Source: an uncultured Nocardiaceae bacterium
GTDB taxonomy: Bacteria > Actinomycetota > Actinomycetes > Mycobacteriales > Mycobacteriaceae
Direction: 5' to 3'
DNA: 64,000 nt
Assembly (NCBI GenBank): GCA_936936565.1
Contig: CAKZIX010000001.1
Location: forward strand, 1-64,000
Shown here piece by piece: positions 26,047 through 33,834 of the stretch (position 1 is the first letter of the stretch; each line of letters opens with the position of its first letter). The notes under the pieces are model-generated. The model saw nothing but the letters and a program-made list of their open reading frames with translations, was not told the origin of the DNA and made no database searches. The translations under genes were made by a program, and so were the position numbers.

Positions 26047-26466
26047 ATGAAGCGCACGGGACTCGTCGTTGCGGCGCTGGCCGTCGTCGCTCTCGCAGTG
26101 GTGGCCGCGCTCACCCTGCGCGGCGGCTCGGATACCGCGGCGCCCCTGTCGGGTGCACCCAGCGCCAGTCAGGCGCACAACGCCAAGGTGCCGGCGCATG
26201 CCTATGCGACGTTGCGGCACGTCGACGCGGGCGACTGGCCGGACGCGGCCGCCGCTCCCGGCACCAAGGGCGGCGAGTCCTGGCAGAACCGCGAGGGTCG
26301 GCTGCCCCGCAAAGACGCTGCGGGCGCGTCGATTTCGTATCGCGAGTGGGACGTCAACCCCAAACAGCGCGGACAGGGACGCGACGCCGAACGCATCGTC
26401 ACCGGCAGCGACGGCTCGGCCTGGTACACCGGCGACCACTACCGGACGTTCGTGAGGATGCGCTGA
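26047..26466 (+). CDS. Membrane-anchored or secreted guanyl-type ribonuclease (barnase/RNase Sa family)
   Basis: 139 residues. An N-terminal hydrophobic segment (about 4-23) acts as signal or anchor. The C-terminal half is a microbial ribonuclease domain with the general-base Glu in YREWDVN, the Arg of QRGQGRDAERIV and the catalytic His in TGDHYRTF, so the active site looks complete. It cleaves RNA after guanine. The stop overlaps the start of a barstar-family inhibitor by one base (TGATG), forming an enzyme/immunity pair. Confidence 0.88.
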   Translation: MKRTGLVVAALAVVALAVVAALTLRGGSDTAAPLSGAPSASQAHNAKVPAHAYATLRHVDAGDWPDAAAAPGTKGGESWQNREGRLPRKDAAGASISYREWDVNPKQRGQGRDAERIVTGSDGSAWYTGDHYRTFVRMR

Positions 26467-26927
26467 TGGACCTGCACAGCTTCGTTGCCGACTCCGATCC
26501 GGTAGTTGCCGTGCTGGCCGGCGACGCCGCGGCGGCGGGCGCGGTGCGGTTCGCGGTGCCCGCGTACGTCGTGCGCGAGGTGCGTGGCGCGAAGATGCCG
26601 ACGGTGCCCGCGGTGTTCGACGAGTTCGCGGCGGCATTCCAGTTTCCGTGGTACTTCGGCGAGAACAAAGATGCGTTCGACGAGTGCATGCGCGACCTCG
26701 ACGAGTTCGTCGGCGCCGCGCCCGGCTATCTGGTGGTGGTGCGCGACGCCGAGCAGCTGCTCGCGGCAGCCACACCGGAACTGGCGTGGTTTCTCGCCGC
26801 AACGACCTTCTACGCCGAATCGTGGGCCGCCCGCCAGGTGGCGTTCCGGGTGGTGCTGCAGACCGGGCAACCCGAGGGCTGGCTGCGCGAGTTCACGCGC
26901 GTTGCCCTGCCCGGACACCTCGCCTGA
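26466..26927 (+). CDS. Barstar-family ribonuclease inhibitor
   Basis: 153 residues with a barstar-like core: a helix-loop region PWYFGENKDAFDECMRDLDEF provides the acidic surface that plugs the RNase active site. It has no signal peptide, so it should stay in the cytosol and protect the producer. TGATG coupling to the RNase keeps stoichiometry. The N-terminal 35 residues are less typical. Confidence 0.88.
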   Translation: MDLHSFVADSDPVVAVLAGDAAAAGAVRFAVPAYVVREVRGAKMPTVPAVFDEFAAAFQFPWYFGENKDAFDECMRDLDEFVGAAPGYLVVVRDAEQLLAAATPELAWFLAATTFYAESWAARQVAFRVVLQTGQPEGWLREFTRVALPGHLA

Positions 26928-26972
26928 TCCTGGCGGCGGCGCGCTCCTCCAGACATGGGAGGATCGGTAGCT

Positions 26973-27992
26973 GTGGCAGAAACTGCAGCTACCGCTCCCC
27001 AACGTGTGCTGTCGGGCATCCAGCCCACGGCCGATTCGTTCCACCTCGGCAATTACCTTGGTGCGCTTCAGCATTGGGTGACCCTGCAGGACAACCACGA
27101 CGCGTTCTACTTCATCCCGGACCTGCACGCGATCACCGTGCCGCAGGATCCGAAGGTGCTCGCGCGCCGCACGCGTGCCGGCGTCGCGCAACTGCTCGCC
27201 ATGGGCGTCGATCCCGAGCGCTCGACGCTGTTCGTGCAGAGCCAGGTCCCCGAGCACGCGCAACTGGCCTGGGTGCTCAACTGCATCACCGGTTTCGGTG
27301 AGGCGGCGCGGATGACGCAGTTCAAGGACAAGTCCGTCAAGGAGGGTTCGGAGAACACCACGGTCGGGTTGTTCACCTACCCGATCCTGCAGGCCGCCGA
27401 CATTCTGCTGTACCGCGCGCACCTGGTGCCGGTCGGGGAAGACCAGCGCCAGCATCTGGAGCTGACGCGAAACTTGGCCCAGCGCTTCAACTCTCGTTTC
27501 AAAAAGACGTTCGTGGTGCCGGAGCCCTACATCGTGAGGGGCACCGCCAAGATCTACGACCTGCAGGATCCCACGTCGAAGATGAGCAAGTCGGCCGTCA
27601 GCGAGGCCGGGCTGATCTGGCTGCTCGACGATCCCAAGGTGTCGGCGAAGAAAATCCGGTCGGCGGTCACCGATACCGAGCGTGAGATCCGCTACGACGT
27701 CGAGCACAAGCCGGGGGTGAGCAACCTGCTCGTCATTCTGAGCGCACTCACCGGCGCCCCGATCGACTCCTTGGAGCAGGATTTCGCGGGCAAGGGCTAC
27801 GGCGATCTCAAGGCCGCGGTGGCCGACGCGCTGGTCGAATTCGTGACCCCGTTGCAGGCGCGGGTGCAGGAGTACCTGTCCGACCCGGCGCAGCTCGACG
27901 CCATCCTCGCCAAGGGCGCGGATCGGGCGCGCGAGATCGCCGCGCGCACCCTCGCTCAGGTGTACGAGCGCGTCGGCTTCATGACGCTGTAG
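26973..27992 (+). CDS. trpS: Tryptophanyl-tRNA synthetase
   Basis: 339-residue class I synthetase charging tRNA-Trp. Signature motifs are PTADSFHLGNYLGAL (HIGH-equivalent) and KMSKS near residue 200, plus VGEDQRQHLEL. GTG 26973 is preferred over ATG 26955 because the sequence GGGAGGA at 26957-26963 then forms a Shine-Dalgarno 9 bases upstream; the ATG would overlap that site. The 3' end overlaps the convergent hypothetical gene by 14 bases. Confidence 0.97.
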   Translation: MAETAATAPQRVLSGIQPTADSFHLGNYLGALQHWVTLQDNHDAFYFIPDLHAITVPQDPKVLARRTRAGVAQLLAMGVDPERSTLFVQSQVPEHAQLAWVLNCITGFGEAARMTQFKDKSVKEGSENTTVGLFTYPILQAADILLYRAHLVPVGEDQRQHLELTRNLAQRFNSRFKKTFVVPEPYIVRGTAKIYDLQDPTSKMSKSAVSEAGLIWLLDDPKVSAKKIRSAVTDTEREIRYDVEHKPGVSNLLVILSALTGAPIDSLEQDFAGKGYGDLKAAVADALVEFVTPLQARVQEYLSDPAQLDAILAKGADRAREIAARTLAQVYERVGFMTL

Positions 27993-29277
27993 CGCACACC
28001 TGCACGTAGAGGCCGACGATCGCGCCGCCGCCGTCGCGGGCCGCGACGATGCCGTGCACGCCGAAGAAGGTGGCGACGGTCAGCTGCGCCGGAAGTAGTT
28101 GCGTGGCAACGGATTCGGTGTTCGTGCCGACGGGCGTGCGGGCACCGTCGCACAGGACCGTCGGCACCGGTGCCGCCACGACCTTGGTCATCGGGCCGGC
28201 GTCGAGGAACTCCGCGGTCGCGGCGGCAACGGTGGACACGATCAGGCCCACGTGCCGCTCGCCGGCCGGATCCTCCACGAGCTGCACGCGCAGCTCGGCG
28301 CGGCCGACCTCGAGGTCGACGCGGCCGGACACCGCGGGATGCAGTTCGCGAACCGACAGCCGCCCGGACGGCACCGACAGCGCGCCGAGCTCGCGGACGA
28401 CCACCCCCGGCCGCGTCAGAAACGACAGCGAGTCGGCCGGATCGGCGACCGCGACGAATTCCGCCGACGTTTCGATCGTGTCGAATTCGATCGAGTCGAC
28501 ATGGATGTCGGCCAGACTGGCGCGGGTGGTCTGCAGGTCGGCCAGTAGTGCGCGCGTGTTGTCGATGTCGGCGAGCAGCTGTGCCGTATCCGGCGCGAGC
28601 GGATCTTCCGCGCGGACCGCGGTTGGTTCGTCGGCAAAGGACGCCACATCCATACGCGCCCACGAAAGTGCCTCGCGCCACAGGGGTTTTTGTGTCGCCC
28701 ACGCCCATATCACGGCCTGCACGACCACCCAGTCGGCGGCCGTCGCCTGGAAGTGCTGCGCAGCCGAACCGGCACGGTACTCGACGTCGAACGAGCCGTC
28801 GTCGTGCAAGTAGGTTTGGATGAAGTCCTGATCGGAGCGTTCGACGATCAGAAACGGATGCGGTGCCTGCAGGATTCGCAATTGCTTGGCGAGGATCGTT
28901 TCGGTCAGATACGGCAGGCGAGAGCCGTCGCCGCACCGAACGTCCACGGGAACCTGCCCGCGGGGGTCGTACATGCGTCCGGTCTGCGGGTCGAACACCG
29001 CAAGGCTGTAGTCCTTGGTCAGGTCGAGAACCGTGTACAGATTGTCCGCAGCGGTGAACCACCAGGTGAAAACCACCGCCCCTCGCGCGTCGGCGCCGCT
29101 CTCGGACGGTGCGGTGCCGTCCGCGCCGGGCAGCCGCTGTTCCAGCTCGTCCAGCACCCGCTCGATGATGGGATCCGGTGTGCCGACGTAGCTTTCGGTC
29201 ATTGCCTGGTGCCGCGCGCGGGCCTGCCGCACCGAGGTCACCTCGGTCGCCGGGAAGATGGCGATGTCGTAGGACAT
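27979..29277 (-). CDS. Protein of unknown function
   Basis: 432 residues, soluble, acidic, no TM. The N-terminal 30 residues (SYDIAIFPATEVTSVRQARARHQ) look like a small conserved cap. A middle region rich in Trp and aromatic residues (FTWWFTAADNLYTVLDLTKDY) and a repetitive Asp/Thr region around 245-280 follow. I do not recognise the family. The ATG at 29277 is chosen because the family-like MSYDIAIF start follows it; the longer frame to 29364 has no support. It is convergent with trpS and divergent from yhjD. Confidence 0.75.
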   Translation of the reverse strand: MSYDIAIFPATEVTSVRQARARHQAMTESYVGTPDPIIERVLDELEQRLPGADGTAPSESGADARGAVVFTWWFTAADNLYTVLDLTKDYSLAVFDPQTGRMYDPRGQVPVDVRCGDGSRLPYLTETILAKQLRILQAPHPFLIVERSDQDFIQTYLHDDGSFDVEYRAGSAAQHFQATAADWVVVQAVIWAWATQKPLWREALSWARMDVASFADEPTAVRAEDPLAPDTAQLLADIDNTRALLADLQTTRASLADIHVDSIEFDTIETSAEFVAVADPADSLSFLTRPGVVVRELGALSVPSGRLSVRELHPAVSGRVDLEVGRAELRVQLVEDPAGERHVGLIVSTVAAATAEFLDAGPMTKVVAAPVPTVLCDGARTPVGTNTESVATQLLPAQLTVATFFGVHGIVAARDGGGAIVGLYVQVCATAS

Positions 29278-29402
29278 GCCGTCACTATGCCGCGTGCGGG
29301 GTGCGATCACCGGATCGGGCGTGGCAATGAAGTTCGAGATTGGTTCCGGTGGGGTAACTTCCATTTCGCTACGCGTCGGACGAGTGGTGAGAGCGAGTCG
29401 AG

Positions 29403-30410
29403 ATGCCGGACTTCATGGCGATATTCAAGCGAGAGACCGCGAAGCGGCCGTGGCTCGACCATCTCGTGCGCGCCGCAATGCGTTTCAACTCCCAGCGCGG
29501 GGACTACTACGCGGCCGGCATCACGTACTTCACTGTGCTGTCGCTGTTTCCGCTGATCATGGTCGCGTTCGCCGTCGCCGGTTTCGTGCTCGCGGGCGAT
29601 CAGGAGTTGCTGAATTCCGCCAAGGAGAACATCACCAGCAAGGTGCCCGGCGACATGGGCAACCAGATCAACGATCTCATCGATCAGGCGATCCACCAGC
29701 GCAACAGTGTCGGCGCGATCGGTCTGCTCGGCGGGCTCTACGCCGGCCTGGGCTGGATGGCAAACCTGCGCGCCGCGCTCACCGAGCAGTGGGACCAGAA
29801 GCACGAGGACGCCAACTTCTTCCTCACCAAGCTCTACGACCTGCTCGCGCTCATCGGCCTGGGGATCGCGTTCATCGTCTCGATGAGCCTGTCGGCAATC
29901 AGCGCGCAGGGTGTGATCGGCGAGCGGCTGCTCGGGCTGGTCGGTCTCGACGACGCGCCGGGCGTCGGCCTGGCGCTCAAGGGCGTCACCTTGCTGCTTG
30001 CCGTGGCGGCGTCGTGGGCGCTGTTCTGCTGGATCATCGCGCGGCTGCCGCGGGAACCGGTCACGTTCGGCAGCGCCGCGCGGGCTGCACTGCTGGCGGC
30101 GGTCATCTTCGAGGTGTTCAAGCAGATTGCCACCTGGTACCTCAAGTCGGTGGTCCAGAGCCCGGCCGGCGCGGTGTTCGGCCCGATCATCGGCATCATG
30201 GTGTTCGCCTTCTTCGTGTACCGGATCATCCTGTTCGCGACGGCGTGGGCGGCCACGGCCACGGAAAATCTCGCGCTGGCACCGGTGGTGCCGCCGGAGA
30301 CGGCCACCATCACCCCGCGCATCGAAGTGCGGCGCAGCCCGGCAGGCGCGGTCGCCCTCTTCGGTGCGGGTGCGCTCGCGGCGCTGGGGATCTCGCGATT
30401 GCGCCGGTAG
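29403..30410 (+). CDS. YihY/BrkB-family inner membrane protein, YhjD-like
   Basis: 335 residues with about six TM segments. The YihY/BrkB signature begins RGDYYAAGITYFTVLSLFPL and continues through GLYAGLGWMANLRAALTEQW and a final FVYRIILFATAWAA. It resembles mycobacterial Rv3335c (YhjD). The E. coli homologue has been linked to lipid A or LPS transport, but the role in actinobacteria is unknown. The ATG has a weak GAGAGCGAG upstream. The convergent dacB stop is 4 bases away. Confidence 0.9.
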   Translation: MPDFMAIFKRETAKRPWLDHLVRAAMRFNSQRGDYYAAGITYFTVLSLFPLIMVAFAVAGFVLAGDQELLNSAKENITSKVPGDMGNQINDLIDQAIHQRNSVGAIGLLGGLYAGLGWMANLRAALTEQWDQKHEDANFFLTKLYDLLALIGLGIAFIVSMSLSAISAQGVIGERLLGLVGLDDAPGVGLALKGVTLLLAVAASWALFCWIIARLPREPVTFGSAARAALLAAVIFEVFKQIATWYLKSVVQSPAGAVFGPIIGIMVFAFFVYRIILFATAWAATATENLALAPVVPPETATITPRIEVRRSPAGAVALFGAGALAALGISRLRR

Positions 30411-30414
30411 CTCG

Positions 30415-31698
30415 TCAGCGCCGCCGGTTCAGCATGCTGGCGGCCAGCAGCAAAAGCACCACCACCAGCGCGCCGCCGAGGACCAGCGCGAGACGCACCA
30501 TCATATGGGTATTACGTTCGGGCAGTGCCGGATTCGCCGTGATCGCGCCCGGTGCCGCCGGCTCCGACGGCGGCGCCGCGAGCGCCACCGTGTTCGGCGC
30601 CGGTGTGCCGGGATTCAGTGTGCCGATCGACGCGGAACGGCCCAGCGCGAACCCGTAGTCCAGTAGCCGCGCCGCCTGCTCCCAGGGGCGGATGGGCCGC
30701 ACCTCGCTGGCGAGCAGCGTCACCACCAGCCGGCGGCCGTCGCGCTGGGCGCCGGCGACGAAGGTTTGCCGGGCGTCGTCGGTGAACCCGGTCTTGCCGC
30801 CGAGCGCACCGTCGTAGTTGAACAGCAGCTGATTGTCGTTGCCGACCGCGAAGCCGGGATGGTCCTTGTCGCCCGGAACGCGCGGGTCTGCCGGATAGCC
30901 GGGGAAGGCGATCTGCTCGGTCCGGATCAGCTCGGCGAACATCGGCACCCGCATCGCCTCCCGAAACAGCAGCGCCAGATCGTAAGCCGAGCACGACATG
31001 CCGGGACCGTCGAGCCCGGAGGGCGTCGCGGTGCGCGTATCGAGCGCGCCGAGTTCGGCGGCCTTGGCGTTCATCTTCGCCACCGTCGCCGCGTCACCGC
31101 CGAGTTGCCGCGCGATCACCTGGGCGGCGTCGTTGCCCGAGGCCATCAGCAGCGCCTGCATCAACTGCAGGTTCGAATAGCGACCGCCGGGGCCGATACC
31201 CACCCGGGTGCCGTCCACTTCGAGATCCGCGGCGGTGCCCGTCACCACCTTGCGCAGGTCCAATTCGCGCAGGGCCACCAGCGCCAGCAACACCTTGATC
31301 GTGCTCGCGGGCCGGTACCGGCCGTGCGGATCCTTGGCGGCGAGCACCTCTCCGGAGTCGAGGTCGGCAACCAGCCAGGCCGTCGCGGCGATGTCCTTGG
31401 GCACCGGACCCGCGCGGTCCGCAGTCTGCACCCCGCAGCCGCCCAGCCGCGACCCGCCGACCGGTTGGGCCGGCACCGGAAGCGCACTCGGTTGCGGCCG
31501 TCCCGGCTGCGGCACCTCGGACTGATCGATCGCCTTGGGCGGCACCGACTTGTTCGGGCAGCTGTCCGTATTCGGCGTGGTGAACGGCGTGGTCGTCACC
31601 GTCGTCGACGACGCGCCGCTGCTCGGCTGTGCGGCCGCGGGCGCACCGACGAGGACGCAGGCAAGCAGGGCCGCAACCACACGGGAGAAGAGACGCAT
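30415..31698 (-). CDS. dacB: D-alanyl-D-alanine carboxypeptidase (PBP5-type)
   Basis: 427 residues: signal peptide (1-23), Pro/Thr-rich linker, then an S11 peptidase domain with the acyl Ser 132 in STIK, SGN at 187-189 and KTG at 302-304. A C-terminal TM anchor (about 398-420) ends in RRR. It trims the terminal D-Ala of peptidoglycan stem peptides in the periplasm-like space. It matches mycobacterial DacB1 (Rv3330). The ATG at 31698 opens directly on the signal peptide. Confidence 0.95.
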   Translation of the reverse strand: MRLFSRVVAALLACVLVGAPAAAQPSSGASSTTVTTTPFTTPNTDSCPNKSVPPKAIDQSEVPQPGRPQPSALPVPAQPVGGSRLGGCGVQTADRAGPVPKDIAATAWLVADLDSGEVLAAKDPHGRYRPASTIKVLLALVALRELDLRKVVTGTAADLEVDGTRVGIGPGGRYSNLQLMQALLMASGNDAAQVIARQLGGDAATVAKMNAKAAELGALDTRTATPSGLDGPGMSCSAYDLALLFREAMRVPMFAELIRTEQIAFPGYPADPRVPGDKDHPGFAVGNDNQLLFNYDGALGGKTGFTDDARQTFVAGAQRDGRRLVVTLLASEVRPIRPWEQAARLLDYGFALGRSASIGTLNPGTPAPNTVALAAPPSEPAAPGAITANPALPERNTHMMVRLALVLGGALVVVLLLLAASMLNRRR

Positions 31699-31838
31699 CG
31701 CCGCTGAGCGTAGTCTGCCGCGCTCGGTCGGATGGCCTGGGCGCTTACCGGCTCGCACGACGCCGTCACAAAATCCGATTCCTGATCAACGCCCTCTCCG
31801 TGGCCAGACTGCCATTCCAGATTGCTCAGGAGGTGCGA

Positions 31839-31973
31839 ATGGTCCTGCATCGGCATTGTGTTCACCCGCGGGTTGTCGTGACAGTCGTTCGAGCAAATTT
31901 CTGTACAGACTTGCAGATCTGTACGGACTTGCAATTCTGTACAGAACATCTGCCGTTCGACGAGTTGCGTTGA
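31839..31973 (+). CDS. Small ORF with three 6-residue Cys-Thr repeats
   Basis: 44 residues preceded by AGGAGG (31828-31833) with an ideal 5-base spacer. The N-terminal half is basic and Val-rich. The C-terminal half repeats FCTDLQ-ICTDLQ-FCTEHL before PFDELR. It lies alone on the plus strand in the 362-base gap between dacB and iolG, which are both on the minus strand. It could be a leader peptide, a RiPP-like precursor without nearby enzymes, or an accident of an 18-bp repeat array. Unrecognised. Confidence 0.45.
   Translation: MVLHRHCVHPRVVVTVVRANFCTDLQICTDLQFCTEHLPFDELR
31901..31946. repeat. Three 18-bp-spaced CTGTACRGA repeats
   Basis: CTGTACAGACTTGCA at 31901, CTGTACGGACTTGCA at 31919 and CTGTACAGAA at 31937 recur at exactly 18 bp. 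The CTGTACAG core is palindromic, so these may be three operator half-turn-phased sites about 200 bases upstream of the dacB start. They also encode the peptide repeats of the small plus-strand ORF. The rest of the 31699-32060 gap shows nothing else I recognise. Confidence 0.7.
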
Positions 31974-32060
31974 GACCCTTGCCGTGGGAACGGTGATCGT
32001 GTGGCCGCGCATCGGAGGCGTCCTCGCGCCATCGCCGTCTGCGGCCACGGGCCCGTAGCG

Positions 32061-32984
32061 TCAGTTCCGCACGACGACGCGCTGCCCGGAATCCAGGGCG
32101 CGCACCGCGGCGTCGCAGACCCGCGCAGCCGCCAGCGCGTCGGCCGTCGTGGCGCCGTCGAAGGGCACACCGTCGCGGACGTGGCGTACCCACTGTGTCA
32201 GCTGCTCGTCGTAGGCGGTGGCGAAGCGCTGCCGGTAGTCGGGCGTGGCCTGGTCGGCGCCGAGCAGGAATGTCCCTTCAGCGCAGACCAACTCGGCCCG
32301 GACCTGATAGTCGAGCCCGGTGCGGACGAAACATTCGACGTCGATCAGCACCCCGGTGTCCGATTCCAGCAGCACCAGCATGGGATCGCCGGCCCGCAGC
32401 ACCGTCACCCCGGCGATCTCCGCTCCGAGTACGTAACGGGCCGTGTCGATTTCGTGGACAACCGACTCCCACAGCGCACGGGTGGGGTCGTAATCGCTTG
32501 GTGCCCAACGGTTGCGATGCACGCAGTGCAGCAGCAACGCTGTTCGCGGGCCGGCGAACGCGTGCATCGCGCGCACGTCCGGATCGAAGCGCCGCATGAA
32601 CCCGACGTGCACCAGAGCTGCGTTGTCGCGCTGGGCAATTCGCTGCGTGGACGCGACGTCCGGGGTCAGCGGCTTCTCGCACAGTACCGGGATGCCAAGG
32701 TCGAGGCAGGCCTCGACGTGCGTGGCGTGTGCACCCGACGGGCTCGCAACGAGCACCGCATCGGCGACGGCGATCGCGCTCGCCACGTCTGCAGCGACCA
32801 GGTCTGTGGCCGCCACGTCGGACCGGTGGCCCATGGACACCGCCCAGTCCGCGGCCAGGTGCGCGCGCCGCGGGTCCGGATCGTAGACGGCGGCGACGGC
32901 GGCCCCGGGGATGCGTCCGATCCGCCGCACGTGATCGGCACCCATCGCGCCGACCCCGAGCACGGCAATGCCTAGATCAGCCAA
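32061..32984 (-). CDS. iolG: Inositol 2-dehydrogenase-type Gfo/Idh/MocA oxidoreductase
   Basis: 307 residues. The N-terminal Rossmann motif VLGVGAMGADHVRRI binds NAD(P). The family CEKPLTPD provides the catalytic Lys, and HEIDTARYVLG carries the His of the C-terminal substrate domain. In the iol context it oxidises myo-inositol (or a stereoisomer) to the 2-keto inosose. A TTG start at 32984 is inferred because the Rossmann fold begins at once and it overlaps iolE by 8 bases; no Met start fits. Last gene of the operon. Confidence 0.88.
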   Translation of the reverse strand: MADLGIAVLGVGAMGADHVRRIGRIPGAAVAAVYDPDPRRAHLAADWAVSMGHRSDVAATDLVAADVASAIAVADAVLVASPSGAHATHVEACLDLGIPVLCEKPLTPDVASTQRIAQRDNAALVHVGFMRRFDPDVRAMHAFAGPRTALLLHCVHRNRWAPSDYDPTRALWESVVHEIDTARYVLGAEIAGVTVLRAGDPMLVLLESDTGVLIDVECFVRTGLDYQVRAELVCAEGTFLLGADQATPDYRQRFATAYDEQLTQWVRHVRDGVPFDGATTADALAAARVCDAAVRALDSGQRVVVRN

Positions 32985-33834
32985 TCCCGCAGCCCCGCAA
33001 ATAGTTCCGTGTGCGACGCGCGATCGGCAGCGGGCGCTCGGGCGCACACGGGTACATGTCCTGCTCGACGATCGCGACGATGTCGCGGTGGGCGAGCGCG
33101 GCGAACACCGGATCGAACGACGGCACGCCGGTCGGCGGTTCGACGAAGCAATCCATGCGTACCGCCTCGCCGAACGGGATGTCGTCGGCCGCGGCCTTGG
33201 CGACCACGTCGGGATCGATCTGCTTGAGGTGCAGGTAGCCGATGCGGTCCGCGTGCGACGCGAGCAGCGTCTCGACGTCGCCTCCGCAGTAGGCGATGTG
33301 TCCGGTGTCCAGGCACAGCGAGACGCCGGTATCGGCCAGCACTCGCGCCACCTGTGCCGGGCCGGCCACGTGACTGTCCGCGTGCGGGTGGTACTGCAGG
33401 CGCAATCCGAACTGCGCCGACAGCTTGTGGGACAGCTCGGCGAGCCGGTCGAGTTTCGTCCGCCACTGCGCCGCCGACAGCTCGGGTGCGTCGAGTGCAG
33501 TGCCGTCGATCGGGTGCCGCCACAACCCGGGAATCACCACGAGGTCGGCGGCGCCGGCGGTGGCCGCCAGTTCGGCGACGGGGGCGATGTCGTCCCACTC
33601 GTCGTGGCGGTGCAGGTGCTCGAACACCGTGCCCGCGGTGAGGGTGAGCCCGCGCGCGGAGAGCTCGCGGGCGAGCCGGTCCGGCTGCGTCGGCAGATAG
33701 CCGTACGGGCCCAATTCGATGGCCCGGTACCCGCTTTCGGCCACTTCGTCGAGAAATCGCGGATAGGGAATCTGCGCGGGATCGGCAGCGAACCAGACGC
33801 CCCACGAGTCGGGCGCAGTGCCCAGGGTGATCAC
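32977..33834 (-). CDS. iolE: Inosose dehydratase
   Basis: 285-residue TIM-barrel protein of the xylose-isomerase-like group, dehydrating 2-keto-myo-inositol to the diketone. Seen: GTAPDSWGVWFAADP at the start (typical of IolE), YHPHADSHV, LDTGHIAYCGGD and VEQDMY supplying metal ligands. The GTG start overlaps the iolD stop (GTGA) and the 3' end overlaps iolG, indicating tight coupling. Confidence 0.95.
   Translation of the reverse strand: MITLGTAPDSWGVWFAADPAQIPYPRFLDEVAESGYRAIELGPYGYLPTQPDRLARELSARGLTLTAGTVFEHLHRHDEWDDIAPVAELAATAGAADLVVIPGLWRHPIDGTALDAPELSAAQWRTKLDRLAELSHKLSAQFGLRLQYHPHADSHVAGPAQVARVLADTGVSLCLDTGHIAYCGGDVETLLASHADRIGYLHLKQIDPDVVAKAAADDIPFGEAVRMDCFVEPPTGVPSFDPVFAALAHRDIVAIVEQDMYPCAPERPLPIARRTRNYLRGCGIG

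Noticed and set aside
31901..31946. CRISPR-like array
   Set aside because: Only three short repeats at 18-bp spacing without unique spacers of normal length and no cas genes.
31596..32048. 150-codon minus-strand frame spanning the dacB start and repeat array
   Set aside because: It would overlap the dacB signal peptide in another frame and has no good ribosome site; the plus-strand ORF with AGGAGG is the better candidate.
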